A stretch of DNA of 64,000 bases from Actinophytocola oryzae (GTDB taxonomy: Bacteria > Actinomycetota > Actinomycetes > Mycobacteriales > Pseudonocardiaceae): positions 62,001 through 126,000 of the forward strand of contig NZ_SOCP01000008.1 of assembly GCF_004364325.1 (NCBI RefSeq), given 5' to 3'. Both the position numbers and the translations under genes were made by a program. Shown here in pieces: positions 8,789-18,300 of this stretch. Position 1 is the stretch's first letter; each line of letters starts with the position of its first letter. The notes beneath the pieces were generated by a model. It was not told where the DNA came from. It saw only the letters and a program-made list of their open reading frames with translations, and made no database searches.

Positions 8789-8893
8789 GTGGAGCCCCGA
8801 TGCTACTTCTACGGTGACCTCGTCCGGTTCGACGGCAGCGAGTGCCACTTCGTGGCGCGGATCGGCGACAAGCTCAAGATCCGTGGTCACCGG
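8789..8893 (+). pseudogene. Fragment of an NRPS adenylation domain (A7-A8 motifs)
   Basis: Residues read Y-F-Y-G-D-L-V-R-F-D-G-S near the start and F-V-A-R-I-G-D-K-L-K-I-R-G-H-R at the end. This is the hinge region of adenylation domains, whose consensus runs Y-R-T-G-D-L-V-R ... F-x-G-R-x-D-x-Q-x-K-I-R-G-x-R. The threonine after Y-R is already altered and the text before 8768 and after 8893 is not recognisable. The fragment is about 35 residues from a domain of about 500. With the truncated SARP and sugar dehydrogenase next door it supports an eroded biosynthetic cluster here. Confidence 0.55.
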
Positions 8894-9012
8894 GACGATG
8901 CTCGGCGACCGCCACGGTGGCGACGCCGATCGGGTCCCGCAGGTGAGCGTCGAGAGCGGTGGCGTCGTCGAAGGCGCGGCGAGTGCCATCTTGACGAGTG
9001 GCACGCGTACTT

Positions 9013-9030
9013 GTAATGATAATCATTGTC
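9013..9030. promoter_or_regulatory. Fur/Zur-type box 1
   Basis: The core AATGATAATCATT at 9015-9027 is a perfect palindrome around a central A, inside GTAATGATAATCATTGTC. That is the classic core of Fur-family metalloregulator boxes; in actinomycetes the AATGAT...ATCATT form is usually bound by Zur (zinc). It lies about 130 bases before the conserved gene at 9157 and before no intact leftward gene. Confidence 0.55.
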
Positions 9031-9106
9031 GCAAACGGCGTGTGCTGGTCCGATCCGCTGACAACATGCCGTGTCCCTTGCCACGGCCTGGCGACGACAG
9101 TACGAC

Positions 9107-9121
9107 TGGAAATGGTTGTCA
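9107..9121. promoter_or_regulatory. Fur/Zur-type box 2 (weaker)
   Basis: TGGAAATGGTTGTCA resembles the actinobacterial Zur consensus TGAAAATGATTTTCA (12 of 15 positions by eye). It lies 36 bases before the ATG at 9157, where a repressor would block transcription. Its pairing with the stronger box 80 bases upstream raises its credibility. Confidence 0.4.
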
Positions 9122-9156
9122 TCCTGCCGAGAACGCATCGAATCGGAGATCTGCCC

Positions 9157-9549
9157 ATGTCCCTGGATGTTCCCGCCGCCCTGCTCGACCGTGCCGAGCG
9201 CGGTGAGGTGGACGACGCCGAGTTCGTCGCCTGTGTTCGTGACTCGCTGCCCTACGCCTGGCGGCTGATCAGTGGCGTGGTCGGCGACCTGGAGAACGGC
9301 GCGGACGAGTTCGCCGACAACACCATCCCGCCGCCGAGCGAGACCGAGCGGGGCCAGCTGTTGCGGGCGTTGGCTTCCGACGCCATCCGCGGTGGCCTCG
9401 AACGGCACTTCGGGGTGAAGCTGGCTTTCCAGAACTGTCACCGGGTTGCCGCGTTCCGTCCGTCCGCTGTGGACGGTGACCGGTACCGGGCGTTCATCTC
9501 GCCCCGCGGTCAGCTGCTGAACCAGAGCCCGGAGCTTCGGGACTGCTGA
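9157..9549 (+). CDS. Conserved actinobacterial protein of unknown function
   Basis: A 130-residue protein from ATG 9157 (MSLDVPAALL), with a CGGAGAT ribosome site about seven bases upstream. The text is well conserved in style with proteins I recall from many Streptomyces genomes: a D-D-A-E-F-V-x-C-V-R-x-S-L-P-Y-A-W segment, F-A-D-N, a RGQLLRALASDAIRG helix, HFGVKLAFQNCHRVA, and the terminal NQSPELRDC. No enzymatic motif is known to me. The two Fur/Zur-type boxes upstream suggest metal-responsive control. The last 56 bases overlap the end of the convergent oxidoreductase gene. Confidence 0.75.
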   Translation: MSLDVPAALLDRAERGEVDDAEFVACVRDSLPYAWRLISGVVGDLENGADEFADNTIPPPSETERGQLLRALASDAIRGGLERHFGVKLAFQNCHRVAAFRPSAVDGDRYRAFISPRGQLLNQSPELRDC

Positions 9550-10549
9550 GGTTCCCCAGCCGTGGGAGGACTTCCGCGCCGAGGCGGGTGATGTTGGCCA
9601 GTGTGCGCTCATGGCTGCCGGCGCCCTCGACCATCATGATCACGTGCTCGATGCCGGTGTTCCGCGCGCTGTCCAGCAGCCGTTCGACACACTCGTCGGC
9701 GCTGCCGACCGGGTGCAGTGAGCACAGCAACTCCGTGTAGGCGTGGGGATCGCGGGATGGTCGGGGGCGGTCGTCCACGGGGGTGTGGGCGGCGAGCCCG
9801 GCGGCCAGCCAGTCCGGCATCGCCGCGCGCAGGTCGGCGCACGCCTGCTCCCGGCTGTCGGCGACGTGGGCGACCACGGTGGAGATGTGCTTCACCGAGG
9901 CCGGTGCGCGGCCGAGCGCGGCGGTGGTCTGGTCGTAGTGCCGGACCATCTCCGCCTTGTCCTCGTCGCCGATGTGCATGCCCAGCAACATCGGCAGGCC
10001 GCGGGCCGCGGCCAGTTCGACCGTGCCGGGGGAGGTGGCCGCCACCGCGAGCGGCACGGGCCGGGGCGTGGGGACGATGGGCACCTCCCGGAACGTGAAG
10101 TGCTCGCCGTCCGCGCGGGCCCGGCCGGTGGTCAGGCAGTCCAGCACCAGGTCCAGGCTCTCGGCAAAACCCCGCTCGTAGCGGTCCAGCCCGGTGCCGA
10201 AAACCTCCAGATCCACCCACGGCCCACCGCGTCCCACGCCCAGCCTGAACCGGCCGCCGGCCAGGTGGTCCAGCAGAGCGGCCTGCTCGGCCAGCGCGAC
10301 CGGATGTGCCGTGGACAGAACGCTGACCGCGGTGCCGACCGCGATCCGACGCGTCATGCCCAGAGCGTGCGCGGCGAACGTGACGGCTGACGGGCAGACC
10401 CCGTAGGGCGTGAAGTGGTGCTCGGCGATCCACACCTCGTCGAACCCGGCGGCTTCCGCGCACACCACCGCGTCCACCGACCGCCGCAGGACCTCGCTGT
10501 CATCCTGGCCCGGGAATCTGCCTGCCACCAGGAACACGCCTGCCTTCAT
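9494..10549 (-). CDS. LLM-class flavin-dependent oxidoreductase
   Basis: A 351-residue luciferase-like (bacterial luciferase/F420 reductase fold) protein. The ATG at 10549 (MKAGVFLVAGRF) is chosen because GAGGTGTCG precedes it; a farther ATG at 10606 would add an arginine-rich tail. Family landmarks are FDEVWIAEHHFTPYG, RIAVGTAVSVLSTAHPVALAEQAALLDHLAGGRFRLGVGRGG (given here as a region, residues about 72-112) and the PLAVAATSPGTVELAA strand. It should oxidise or reduce an unknown substrate with FMN or F420. It diverges from the CooC-like ATPase gene, sharing a promoter region of about 100 bases. Confidence 0.88.
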   Translation of the reverse strand: MKAGVFLVAGRFPGQDDSEVLRRSVDAVVCAEAAGFDEVWIAEHHFTPYGVCPSAVTFAAHALGMTRRIAVGTAVSVLSTAHPVALAEQAALLDHLAGGRFRLGVGRGGPWVDLEVFGTGLDRYERGFAESLDLVLDCLTTGRARADGEHFTFREVPIVPTPRPVPLAVAATSPGTVELAAARGLPMLLGMHIGDEDKAEMVRHYDQTTAALGRAPASVKHISTVVAHVADSREQACADLRAAMPDWLAAGLAAHTPVDDRPRPSRDPHAYTELLCSLHPVGSADECVERLLDSARNTGIEHVIMMVEGAGSHERTLANITRLGAEVLPRLGNLSSPEAPGSGSAADRGAR

Positions 10550-10652
10550 CGACACCTCTACCCCTCTTCGACGCGGCCGAGCCTGCGGTGCGCTACGGTT
10601 CTCCACAACTGAACATAGATGTCATTACCGATAACCGCTTCTGGAGCACCTG

Positions 10653-11651
10653 GTGAAGATCGCCTTCGTTGGCAAGGGCGGCAGCGGGAAGACCACGCTG
10701 TCCTCGCTGTTCGTCCGCTACCTCGTCGCTCGGCAACTGCCCGTGTTGGCCATCGACGCGGACATCAACCAGCACCTCGCCGCCGCGTTGGGCGCCCACG
10801 AGGAGGAGGCGCTGACGCTACCGACGCTCAGCGCGCACCTGCCGTTGATCAAGGACTATCTGCGCGGCACGAACCCGCGCATCTCGTCGCCGGAAGACAT
10901 GATCAAAACCACCCCGCCGGGCACGGGTTCCCGGCTGCTCGGTGTGGTCGAGGACAACCCGATCTACGCCGCCTGCGTGCGTGAGATCGAGGGTGCCCGC
11001 CTGGCCGTGACCGGCCCCTTCACCGAGGACGACCTCGGCGTGGCGTGCTACCACTCCAAGGTCGGCGCCGCCGAGCTCGTGCTCAACCACCTGGTCGACG
11101 GGCCGGGGGAGTACGTGGTGGTGGACATGACCGCCGGCGCCGACTCGTTCGCGTCCGGCCTGTTCACCCGGTTCGACCTGACCGCGCTGGTCTGCGAGCC
11201 GACCCTGCGCAGCGTCGGCGTCTACCGCCAGTACCTCGGTCACGCCAGGGACTTCGGCATCCGGGTCGCGGTCATCGGCAACAAGATCGGCGACGAGGAC
11301 GACCTGGACTTCCTCCGCGAGCATGTCGGCGACGACCTGCTGTGCTGGGTCGGGCGGTCCCAACACGTCCGCGCCGCCGAACGCGGCGAGATCCGCCCGG
11401 TCTCCCGGCTCGAGCCGGACAACCTGACCGCCCTGGTGGCCCTCCACGCGGCACTGGACGCCGCCGAGCGGGACTGGAGCGCCTACCAGCGCCAGGCCGA
11501 GGACTTCCACCTGCGCAACGTGCACGCCTGGGCCGGTAGCCGCACGGAGGTGGACCTGACGGCCCAGATCGACCCCGATTTCGTACTGGAGCCACAGCGA
11601 CCATCCAGTGACACTGCAAAGGTAGGAGCGGGCAACCGATCTGATGCGTAG
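10653..11651 (+). CDS. CooC/ParA-like nucleotide-binding ATPase
   Basis: A 332-residue SIMIBI-class ATPase beginning at GTG 10653 behind a TGGAG site. The deviant Walker A is VGKGGSGKTT at residues 6-15; DADINQHL follows as the switch segment and VVVDMTAGAD near 152-161 is the Walker B region. This arrangement is that of CooC (nickel insertion into CO dehydrogenase) and related maturation ATPases rather than of chromosome-partitioning ParA, since no ParB partner is near. No CO dehydrogenase lies in the window. The divergent flavin oxidoreductase may be functionally linked; this is inference from layout. Confidence 0.8.
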   Translation: MKIAFVGKGGSGKTTLSSLFVRYLVARQLPVLAIDADINQHLAAALGAHEEEALTLPTLSAHLPLIKDYLRGTNPRISSPEDMIKTTPPGTGSRLLGVVEDNPIYAACVREIEGARLAVTGPFTEDDLGVACYHSKVGAAELVLNHLVDGPGEYVVVDMTAGADSFASGLFTRFDLTALVCEPTLRSVGVYRQYLGHARDFGIRVAVIGNKIGDEDDLDFLREHVGDDLLCWVGRSQHVRAAERGEIRPVSRLEPDNLTALVALHAALDAAERDWSAYQRQAEDFHLRNVHAWAGSRTEVDLTAQIDPDFVLEPQRPSSDTAKVGAGNRSDA

Positions 11652-11759
11652 GGACTGTTCCAACACCGCCTCGCACCGGGACGACCAGGCTGGCAATGTC
11701 AGCGGTCACCACAGCCGAACACCGTGCCCGACCGGAAGCGTCGGCGTTATCGTTGACCG

Positions 11760-12713
11760 GTGATCGGCAACCTCGAGACGTTCCAGGACGCGCTGGCGGC
11801 CAGCGGGTTTCCGTCGCTGGTCAACAGGCTGGCCGGGCCCGGCTTCCGGGGCCGGATCGCCACCCGTGACCTCGGGCCGCTGCGGCTGGTCTCCCTCGTC
11901 ACGCCCGCGAGCTCCTGCATCGGGCGGGAGCGTGCCGCCTCCGACGGCGAGAACCTGGCGATCAAGGTGATGACCCGGGGCCGGACGCGGATCAGGCAGG
12001 GGCCCGGCGACGCCGAACTCGGGCCGGCCGACCTGGTGCTGCTCGATCCCACGAGGACGATCCGGTTCGAGAGCACCGCCGCGGCGCACGTCACCATCCT
12101 GGTACCGCGCCGGGAGCTTCGGATCCGGCCCGCGCAGATCGACCGGCTCGTCGGCGTACGCATCGACGGCAGTCACGGTCCGGGCGCGCTCGTCTCCGTG
12201 CTGGCTCGGGAGTCGGCGAGGTCGGCGAACGAGTTCCGCGAGGCGGAGGCGCTGAGGTCGGCGGCGGCCGTCGTCGAGCTGATCGCGGTAGCGCTGGAGG
12301 CTCGGCTGGGCGACGGACAACCGGCCCCGGACGAGCGGCTGCGGGACCGGATCGCCGGCTACATCGAGGCCCGGCTGGCTGATCCAGAGCTGTCCCCGCC
12401 CAGCATCGCCGCCGCCCACCACATTTCCGTACGCAGGCTGCACAAACTGTTCGAGGATCAGCCGCTTACCGTCGCGGCGCTGATCCGCCGTCGCCGCCTT
12501 GAGCGCTGCCGGGCCGAGCTGACCGGAAGCGGACGTACGGTCAGCGCCGTGGCCGGCCGGTGGGGATTCTCCGATCCGGCCCATTTCAGCAAGCTCTTCA
12601 AGGCGACGTACGGCTACAACGCCCGTGCACTGGTAACCAGCAACCGTGCACGGGCGACCAAGACGCGCACAACCGGCCCGGGACAGGATGGTGGTCACCA
12701 GGATCGGCAATAG
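11760..12713 (+). CDS. AraC family transcriptional regulator
   Basis: A 317-residue regulator with an N-terminal AraC-binding-like (cupin-type) domain over roughly residues 30-190 and a C-terminal double helix-turn-helix over about 205-300. The recognition parts are PPSIAAAHHISVRRLHKLF and the conserved second HTH VSAVAGRWGFSDPAHFSKLFKATYG (given as a region), the usual AraC signature. The short basic tail after residue 300 is low-complexity. It lies directly upstream of, and 12 bases from, the cupin gene on the same strand, so it may control that gene. Confidence 0.9.
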   Translation: MIGNLETFQDALAASGFPSLVNRLAGPGFRGRIATRDLGPLRLVSLVTPASSCIGRERAASDGENLAIKVMTRGRTRIRQGPGDAELGPADLVLLDPTRTIRFESTAAAHVTILVPRRELRIRPAQIDRLVGVRIDGSHGPGALVSVLARESARSANEFREAEALRSAAAVVELIAVALEARLGDGQPAPDERLRDRIAGYIEARLADPELSPPSIAAAHHISVRRLHKLFEDQPLTVAALIRRRRLERCRAELTGSGRTVSAVAGRWGFSDPAHFSKLFKATYGYNARALVTSNRARATKTRTTGPGQDGGHQDRQ

Positions 12714-12725
12714 AGGGGAAAAGTC

Positions 12726-13187
12726 GTGGCGAAGGTGAACATCGTCCGTCCCGGTGAGGGTGAGATCCTCGGCAGCGGGGCGCAGCAGATCCGGATCCTG
12801 GAGAACGGCGAGCACACCGACCACCGGCTGGGGTTCGCCGAGGTCACGATTCCGCCGGGCACCCCGAGCCCGTTGCAGCACCGCCACGCCCAGCACGACG
12901 AGGGCTTCTACGTGCTGGCAGGTACGTTCCGGTTCACCGTCGGCGAGGACCACTACGACGCCGGGCCGGGCACCTGGGTCATCGTGCCGACCGGGGCACC
13001 ACACACGTTCGCCAACATCGGCGACGAGAACGCGGTCATGCTGAACACGTTCACGCCGGACCTGTACGTGCAGTACTTCCGTGACTTCAAGGCCATGATC
13101 GAGTCCGGGCAGCCGGTCAACGCCGAGACCATGGAACCACTGTGGAAGAACTACGCCACCGAGATCTCGAACGAATACGCCTCGTGA
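12726..13187 (+). CDS. Cupin-domain protein (quercetinase-like)
   Basis: A 153-residue single-domain cupin. Motif 1 is PLQHRHAQHDEGFYVLAG (metal ligands H-x-H and E) and motif 2 is PTGAPHTFANIGDE (H). The C-terminal FRDFKAMIESGQPVN tail is common in quercetin 2,3-dioxygenase-like cupins. A GGGGAAAAG site precedes the GTG start. The stop overlaps a GTG that opens a truncated oxidoreductase fragment. It probably binds a metal and acts on a small organic compound; the substrate is unknown. Confidence 0.85.
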   Translation: MAKVNIVRPGEGEILGSGAQQIRILENGEHTDHRLGFAEVTIPPGTPSPLQHRHAQHDEGFYVLAGTFRFTVGEDHYDAGPGTWVIVPTGAPHTFANIGDENAVMLNTFTPDLYVQYFRDFKAMIESGQPVNAETMEPLWKNYATEISNEYAS

Positions 13188-13372
13188 AGCGCCTCCAGTA
13201 CGACCGCTACGGCGGCCCGGAGGTGCTGCGGCTGGCAGAGTTCGAGCCACCACGACCGCGTCCGGACGAGGTCCGCGTCCGGGCGGCGGCTTCCAACGCG
13301 CCGGGCCGCCGTCCGGTTCGCCCAGGCGCGGGCAGCCTCGGTCGCTGGCAGCCGTCGCGACACTGCGGCTGA
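13184..13372 (+). pseudogene. N-terminal fragment of an NADP-dependent quinone/alcohol oxidoreductase
   Basis: The GTG at 13184 overlaps the cupin stop (GTGA). The first 35 residues (MKRLQYDRYGGPEVLRLAEF, then PRPRPDEVRVRAAASNA) match the start of zinc-type alcohol dehydrogenase/quinone oxidoreductases, which continue for about 300 more residues. Here the similarity stops at about residue 38 and the frame ends at 13372. The gene has been cut down to its beginning. Confidence 0.65.
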
Positions 13373-13833
13373 CGAGGCTCGCGCGCTCGGCGTCGAACCG
13401 CCTCGCCGCCGTCGTGGAGATGGAAGGGCGGAACATGGTCGACTACAGCGAGGACCAACTCGGCGCGCTGGTACTCGGCCCGCCGCAGGTGTTGGAGCCG
13501 GTGTTCGTCGCGCGGAGGACCGGAGGATTCTGGGGCACCGAGGTGGACGCGTTGCGGAGATCGGGGACTGTCCACCTCCCGTGCCACGATCCTGGCCGAG
13601 TGGGCGGAACACCGGACCAACTTCACGCTGGCGTAACTGTGCCGAGACCCGGTTGATCAGGGCTGTCGATGTGAGCGTCCATGGCCGGGGAAGCGGGAAC
13701 ACACTCTCATTGTCCGCAGCGGTCAGCAGGACGATCAATTGCCGTCGGTGTGAGCAACCTCGTGCGGGTGTTCGCGGGTCGCGTGCTATTAATCGTGGTT
13801 CATCGGGTGTTCATGTTGGTCTGGGGAGTTGCC
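13373..13833. other. Degraded stretch between oxidoreductase fragment and PhoX gene
   Basis: About 460 bases with no supportable gene. One frame ends with the text RATILAEWAEHRTNFTLA and a stop near 13640, which reads like a genuine protein C-terminus (compare NmrA-type reductases), but nothing upstream joins to it. It is probably more wreckage of the oxidoreductase neighbourhood. The promoter for the PhoX gene should lie near the right end. Confidence 0.35.
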
Positions 13834-15222
13834 GTGACGGTGTCGCGTCGTCAGTTGTTGGGTCGTGTTGTTGGTGCTGGGGCCGGGGTGGTGGTGGCGG
13901 GGTATGTGGGGGCGTTGTTCGCGGCGCAGCCGGCGTCGGGGATCGCGGGGCCGTCGGTGGGGTATGGTCCGCTGATTCCGGACCCGGACGGGGTGTTGGA
14001 TCTGCCGCGTGGTTTCCGGTACTCGGTCCTGTCGCGTGAGGGGACTGTTCGGCCGGACGGTTTGCCGGTGCCGAGTCGGTTCGACGGTATGGGGGTGTTT
14101 CCGGGGCGCGGGCGGGGTTCTCGGTTGGTGCGTAACCACGAGTGTTCGCCGACGTCGCGGATCGTGGTGGCGGCGTTGCCGGAGCGGACCTACGATCCGG
14201 CGGGGGCTGGCGGGACGAGCACGGTGGTGGTCGACGGGCGTGGTCGGGCCGAGTCCGAGCACGTGAGCCTGGGTGGTACGGCGATCAACTGCTCTGGTGG
14301 GCGCACGCCGTGGCGTACGTGGTTGACCTGTGAGGAGACCGAGGACAGGGCCGGCGAGAAGGGTTACATCAAGGATCACGGGTTCGTCTTCGAGGTCGAT
14401 CCCTACGACGACGGTCGCAACGTGAACCCGACGCCTTTGGCGGCGATGGGTCGGTTCCAGCATGAGGCGGTGGCGGTGGATCCGCACACCGGGGTCGTGT
14501 ACGAGACCGAGGATGCGTTCGTCGCTCCGCTGGGTGGCTTCTACCGGTTCCTGCCGGCGCGGCCTCGTGGCGGGTGGGGCAGCTTGCGGGCGGGTGGGGA
14601 GTTGCAGGCGTTGCACGTGCCGGAGCTGCCTGACCTGTCGGTGGTGGGGGAGGCGGGGACGGTGTTCGGTGGGGTGGAGTGGCTGACTGTTCCCGACCCG
14701 TTGGCCGCGGCCGTGTCGGTGCGGGCGCAGGACTACTCGAAGCCGATCACGCGTGGTTACAAGCTGGAGGGTGCGTGGTGGGGTGAGCGGGATCGGTGTG
14801 TGTATTTCGTGTCGTCGTTCGCGCGCACCGAACTGGGTTCCGCGGTGAATCACGATGGTCAGGTGTGGAAGCTGGACCCGCGGCGTGGCACCCTGCGACT
14901 GGAAGTGATCTTCACCCGGACCACACCCGGGCCGGGGAACCCGGAGTTCGACGCGCCCGACAACATCTGCATGTCACCTTACGGCGGGTTGATGATGTGC
15001 GAGGACGGTACCGGCGACGCCTACATGCTGGGCACCACCCGTGACGGTGAGGTCTTCCACTTCGCCCGCAACCGGGTCAACGCCGGTACCGCCGAAGAAC
15101 CCGCTTATGGCGAACTGTCCGGTGTGGGGTTTTCCGCGGACGGGAGCACGATGTTCTTCAACATCTACGACCCCGGAATCACGCTCGCGGTGACCGGCCC
15201 CTGGAACCGCCACCGCGACTGA
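13834..15222 (+). CDS. Tat-exported PhoX-type (DUF839) phosphatase-like protein
   Basis: A 462-residue protein. The GTG at 13834 follows GGGGAG by six bases and gives a clean twin-arginine signal: T-V-S-R-R-Q-L-L-G-R followed by a hydrophobic alanine/valine run to about residue 30. The mature part has the PhoX/DUF839 signs: LVRNHECSP, a CGGRTPWRTWLTCEET-like cysteine pair region, FQHEAVAVDP, DNICMSPYGGLMMCEDG and the closing MFFNIYDPGITLAVTGPW. PhoX enzymes are Ca/Fe-dependent secreted alkaline phosphatases. No phosphate-regulator box was recognised, and the closest family members could be non-enzymatic. Confidence 0.85.
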   Translation: MTVSRRQLLGRVVGAGAGVVVAGYVGALFAAQPASGIAGPSVGYGPLIPDPDGVLDLPRGFRYSVLSREGTVRPDGLPVPSRFDGMGVFPGRGRGSRLVRNHECSPTSRIVVAALPERTYDPAGAGGTSTVVVDGRGRAESEHVSLGGTAINCSGGRTPWRTWLTCEETEDRAGEKGYIKDHGFVFEVDPYDDGRNVNPTPLAAMGRFQHEAVAVDPHTGVVYETEDAFVAPLGGFYRFLPARPRGGWGSLRAGGELQALHVPELPDLSVVGEAGTVFGGVEWLTVPDPLAAAVSVRAQDYSKPITRGYKLEGAWWGERDRCVYFVSSFARTELGSAVNHDGQVWKLDPRRGTLRLEVIFTRTTPGPGNPEFDAPDNICMSPYGGLMMCEDGTGDAYMLGTTRDGEVFHFARNRVNAGTAEEPAYGELSGVGFSADGSTMFFNIYDPGITLAVTGPWNRHRD

Positions 15223-15374
15223 AGAACCACATGGAGCAGGTGATCCGGCCCGTAGATCGGTAGCGGTAAGTGGTTGAGGCTTTCGGCCTAGTTACTTCGT
15301 TGACCTCGTGTGGTTGAGTTTTTACTGGCCCAGGGTGCAGCCGGTGAGCGGGCCTCGAACGTGGGGGTTCGCCT

Positions 15375-18300
15375 GTGAGGTCTGGTACTGGTTCGCGCAC
15401 GCTCAGATCACTCCGGTGGTCGACGTTCGGAACCGTGGTCGTCAGCCTGGGACTGCTGTTCCCCGTGGGAGTGGCGGCAGCGGCGCCCGCCGATGTCGTC
15501 GGCGAGGCGGCCGCACAGGTCAGGGCCAAGCAACTGCGCGAGCCGGTGCTGATCACCGGGATGACAACGCAACCGAGGAGTTCTTCGCCAATCCTGACGG
15601 GTCGTTCACCTACCGGCAGCACGAACGCCCGGTCCGGGTGCGGCAGGGCGAGGGCTGGACCGGCGTCGACGCCACGCTGACCCGACGTCCTGATGGGACT
15701 GTCACGCCGAAGGCGGCCGTCGTCGACGTCACGTTGTCGGCCGGTGGCAAAGGATCCGCGAACAGCCCGTTCGCTCGACTGGCGTATCAAGGCCACGAGG
15801 TCGGGCTGAGCTGGCCGGCTGACCTGCCGGCGCCGGTGTTGGCTGGTGCCATCGCGACCTATCCGGAAGTGTTTCCCGGCGTGGACCTCAAGGTCACGGC
15901 GGACGTGTTGGGGTTCAGCCAGGTACTGGTGATCAAGTCCGCCGACGCGGCCCGCGACCCGAGGTTGAGGAAGATCACCTTTGGCTCGCACACCAGGAAC
16001 ACCCGGGTACGTCAGGCCGCCGGAACCGAGCCGCGTCTCGAGGTCGTCGACGCCGCTGGGACGCTTGTCTTCACGGGTGACGCCACCCGGATGTGGGACT
16101 CCACTGGCAACGCGGCCGGCGGCGGGATCGGTAACGGTTCGCGTACCGCGGTGATGGGTGTCCAGGTCGCCGACCGGACCTTGTCGATCGTTCCGGATCA
16201 GGGCTTTCTCCTGGACAAGGCCACGAAGTACCCAGTGTACCTGGATCCGGACTACTCGTGCGCCGTCTGCGGCAAGGCCCATCACGCCGTTGTGCAGTCG
16301 GGCTTCAGTTCGGCCAGGAACTACGACGTCACCAGCGGCTTGCTCGACAATCTCAAAGCCGGCTACCAGACGACCGACGGTTCCGGTATCTCGCGGACCT
16401 ACGTCGAGATGAACACCAGCGCCGTCATCGGCAAGGTCATCAAGTGGGCGACGTTGAACACGACCCTGCTCTACTCCTGGCATTCGGACGGCACGGCCAC
16501 ACCCACGGAGCTGCACCTGACCAACGCGTTCGGACCCACCGTCGACTGGACCCATCAGCCGGGACTGGTGAGCATCCCCGGTGTGCCTGCGCTCCAGTCG
16601 TCGAGCAACGTGACCAACCAGTCGTCGGCGCCGAACGTGTCGATGCAGTTCGGTGCGACGGGCGCGGTCACCTACGCCGCCGCGAACGGGTTGGGTGCAC
16701 TGAGCTTCCTGTTGAAGGGAAGCAAGGAGACCGATACCACCTCGTGGCGCACGTTCGGCCTCAATCCCTACCTCGAGGTGCACTACAACTCGATCCCGGA
16801 CAACCCTGCCGGGCATGCCATGCAGAACGGCACGGTGCCCTGCGTGAAGGGCCCGGAACGGCCGTGGATCGCCACCAGGACACCCGTCGTGCAGGCTCGT
16901 GTGTCCGATCCGGACGGCGGAAGCCTCGGCGTGCACGTGGCGACCTCCGGCGGCCCCTACGGCACCGATGTCCCCGGCACCTGGCACGACAACATCACCG
17001 AACTGCCCTGGTTCGGCACCCCTGGGCCGACTCGGCAGGCCTTGGCCAAGGTCCAGATTCCGCCCGACTGGATCACCAGCGACGGAATCTACAAGTGGGC
17101 CGCGCAGGTGACCGACGGTGAGTTGTCGTCACCACGCTGGGACTGGGACTGCGAGTTCTCCGTGGACACCTCGCTGCCGCCCGCGCCGGCGGTCGACCCG
17201 ATCGGGACCCTGCCGGTCAACCAAGGTGACATCGCGTCGTTCAGGGTGTGGGTCGATGCGAGCGCGGCAGGAGCGACCAACGTCAGCCGGTTCGTCTACA
17301 CGACCGACGGCAGCGAGCCGTCGGTACAGGGGTCACCGAGCGTGCCGGCCAACCGGCTCGTGCAGAGCGGGGGAGGCGTCGTCGGGTTCTTCGCCAGCGT
17401 GACCACCTCGGCGGCCAACTCGAACCAGAACCTGGTCAGGATCCGTGCGGTCAACAAGGCGGGAACACCGGGCGCCGACGGCACGTGTGCGAGCCCACTC
17501 ACCACAGTCGGTACGGCGTGCGCGTACACCGTGGCACCGCTGACGTCCGCGAAGTTCCTCAAGGGTGCGTGGGCCTTCGACGACACCGCTGGCACGGTCG
17601 CATCGGACCAGGTGGCGACACTGAACCCGGGGGAGACGGCGCATCCCCTCACTCTCCGAGGTGGCGCCGAATGGGTTCTGGGCTACAGCCGCGGCAACTC
17701 CTGGACGCAGGCGGATGCGTTCGGCGCCAAGTACGGTACCCGGGGCGGCATGTACCTGACCAGTGGCGGCTATCTGGAGACATCGGCCAAGGTGATCGAC
17801 ACCTCGTCGTCCTTCTCGGTGGCGGCGTGGGCCTACCTCTCGAGCACGAACTCGTCCTACACAGTGGTGTCGCAGGACGGGGCCCACGTCAGTGGGTTCT
17901 TCCTGCAGTACTCCCCGGATGTGGGCAAGTGGACCCTGTCCACCACGCCGACCGACGCGGTGACCGCCACCACGAACCGCACGACGTCGGCCGACAACTC
18001 GGCTGTTCCTCGACTGAACACCTGGACGCACCTGGTGGGCACGTACGACGCGATCACGAGGAAGGTCTCGCTTTACGTCGACGGCAAACAGGTCGGTATG
18101 CGGACGCTCGACACATCGTTGTGGAACGCCACCGGTTCGTTCGTGGTCGGCGGGGCGAAGTGGAACGACGCCAGAGTCGATCACTTCCCCGGATTCGTCG
18201 ATGATGTCCAGGTGTGGCAACGGGCGCTGTCCCCACAGGATGTGCATGAGCTGGCGTCGGTAGCGGTGCCTCGTGCGAGCTATGGCCTCGCCGAAGGTGC

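Noticed and set aside
8525..9004. Minus-strand frame near the Zur-type boxes, considered as a CobW-like GTPase
   Set aside because: No Walker A or CxCC metal motif is visible; it lies antisense to the adenylation fragment.
11706..13436. 576-residue minus-strand frame across AraC and cupin genes
   Set aside because: It is antisense to two clearly recognisable genes.
13414..13656. 80-residue frame before the PhoX gene
   Set aside because: No start signal or recognisable domain; neighbouring frames carry equally plausible fragments, so this is decayed DNA.
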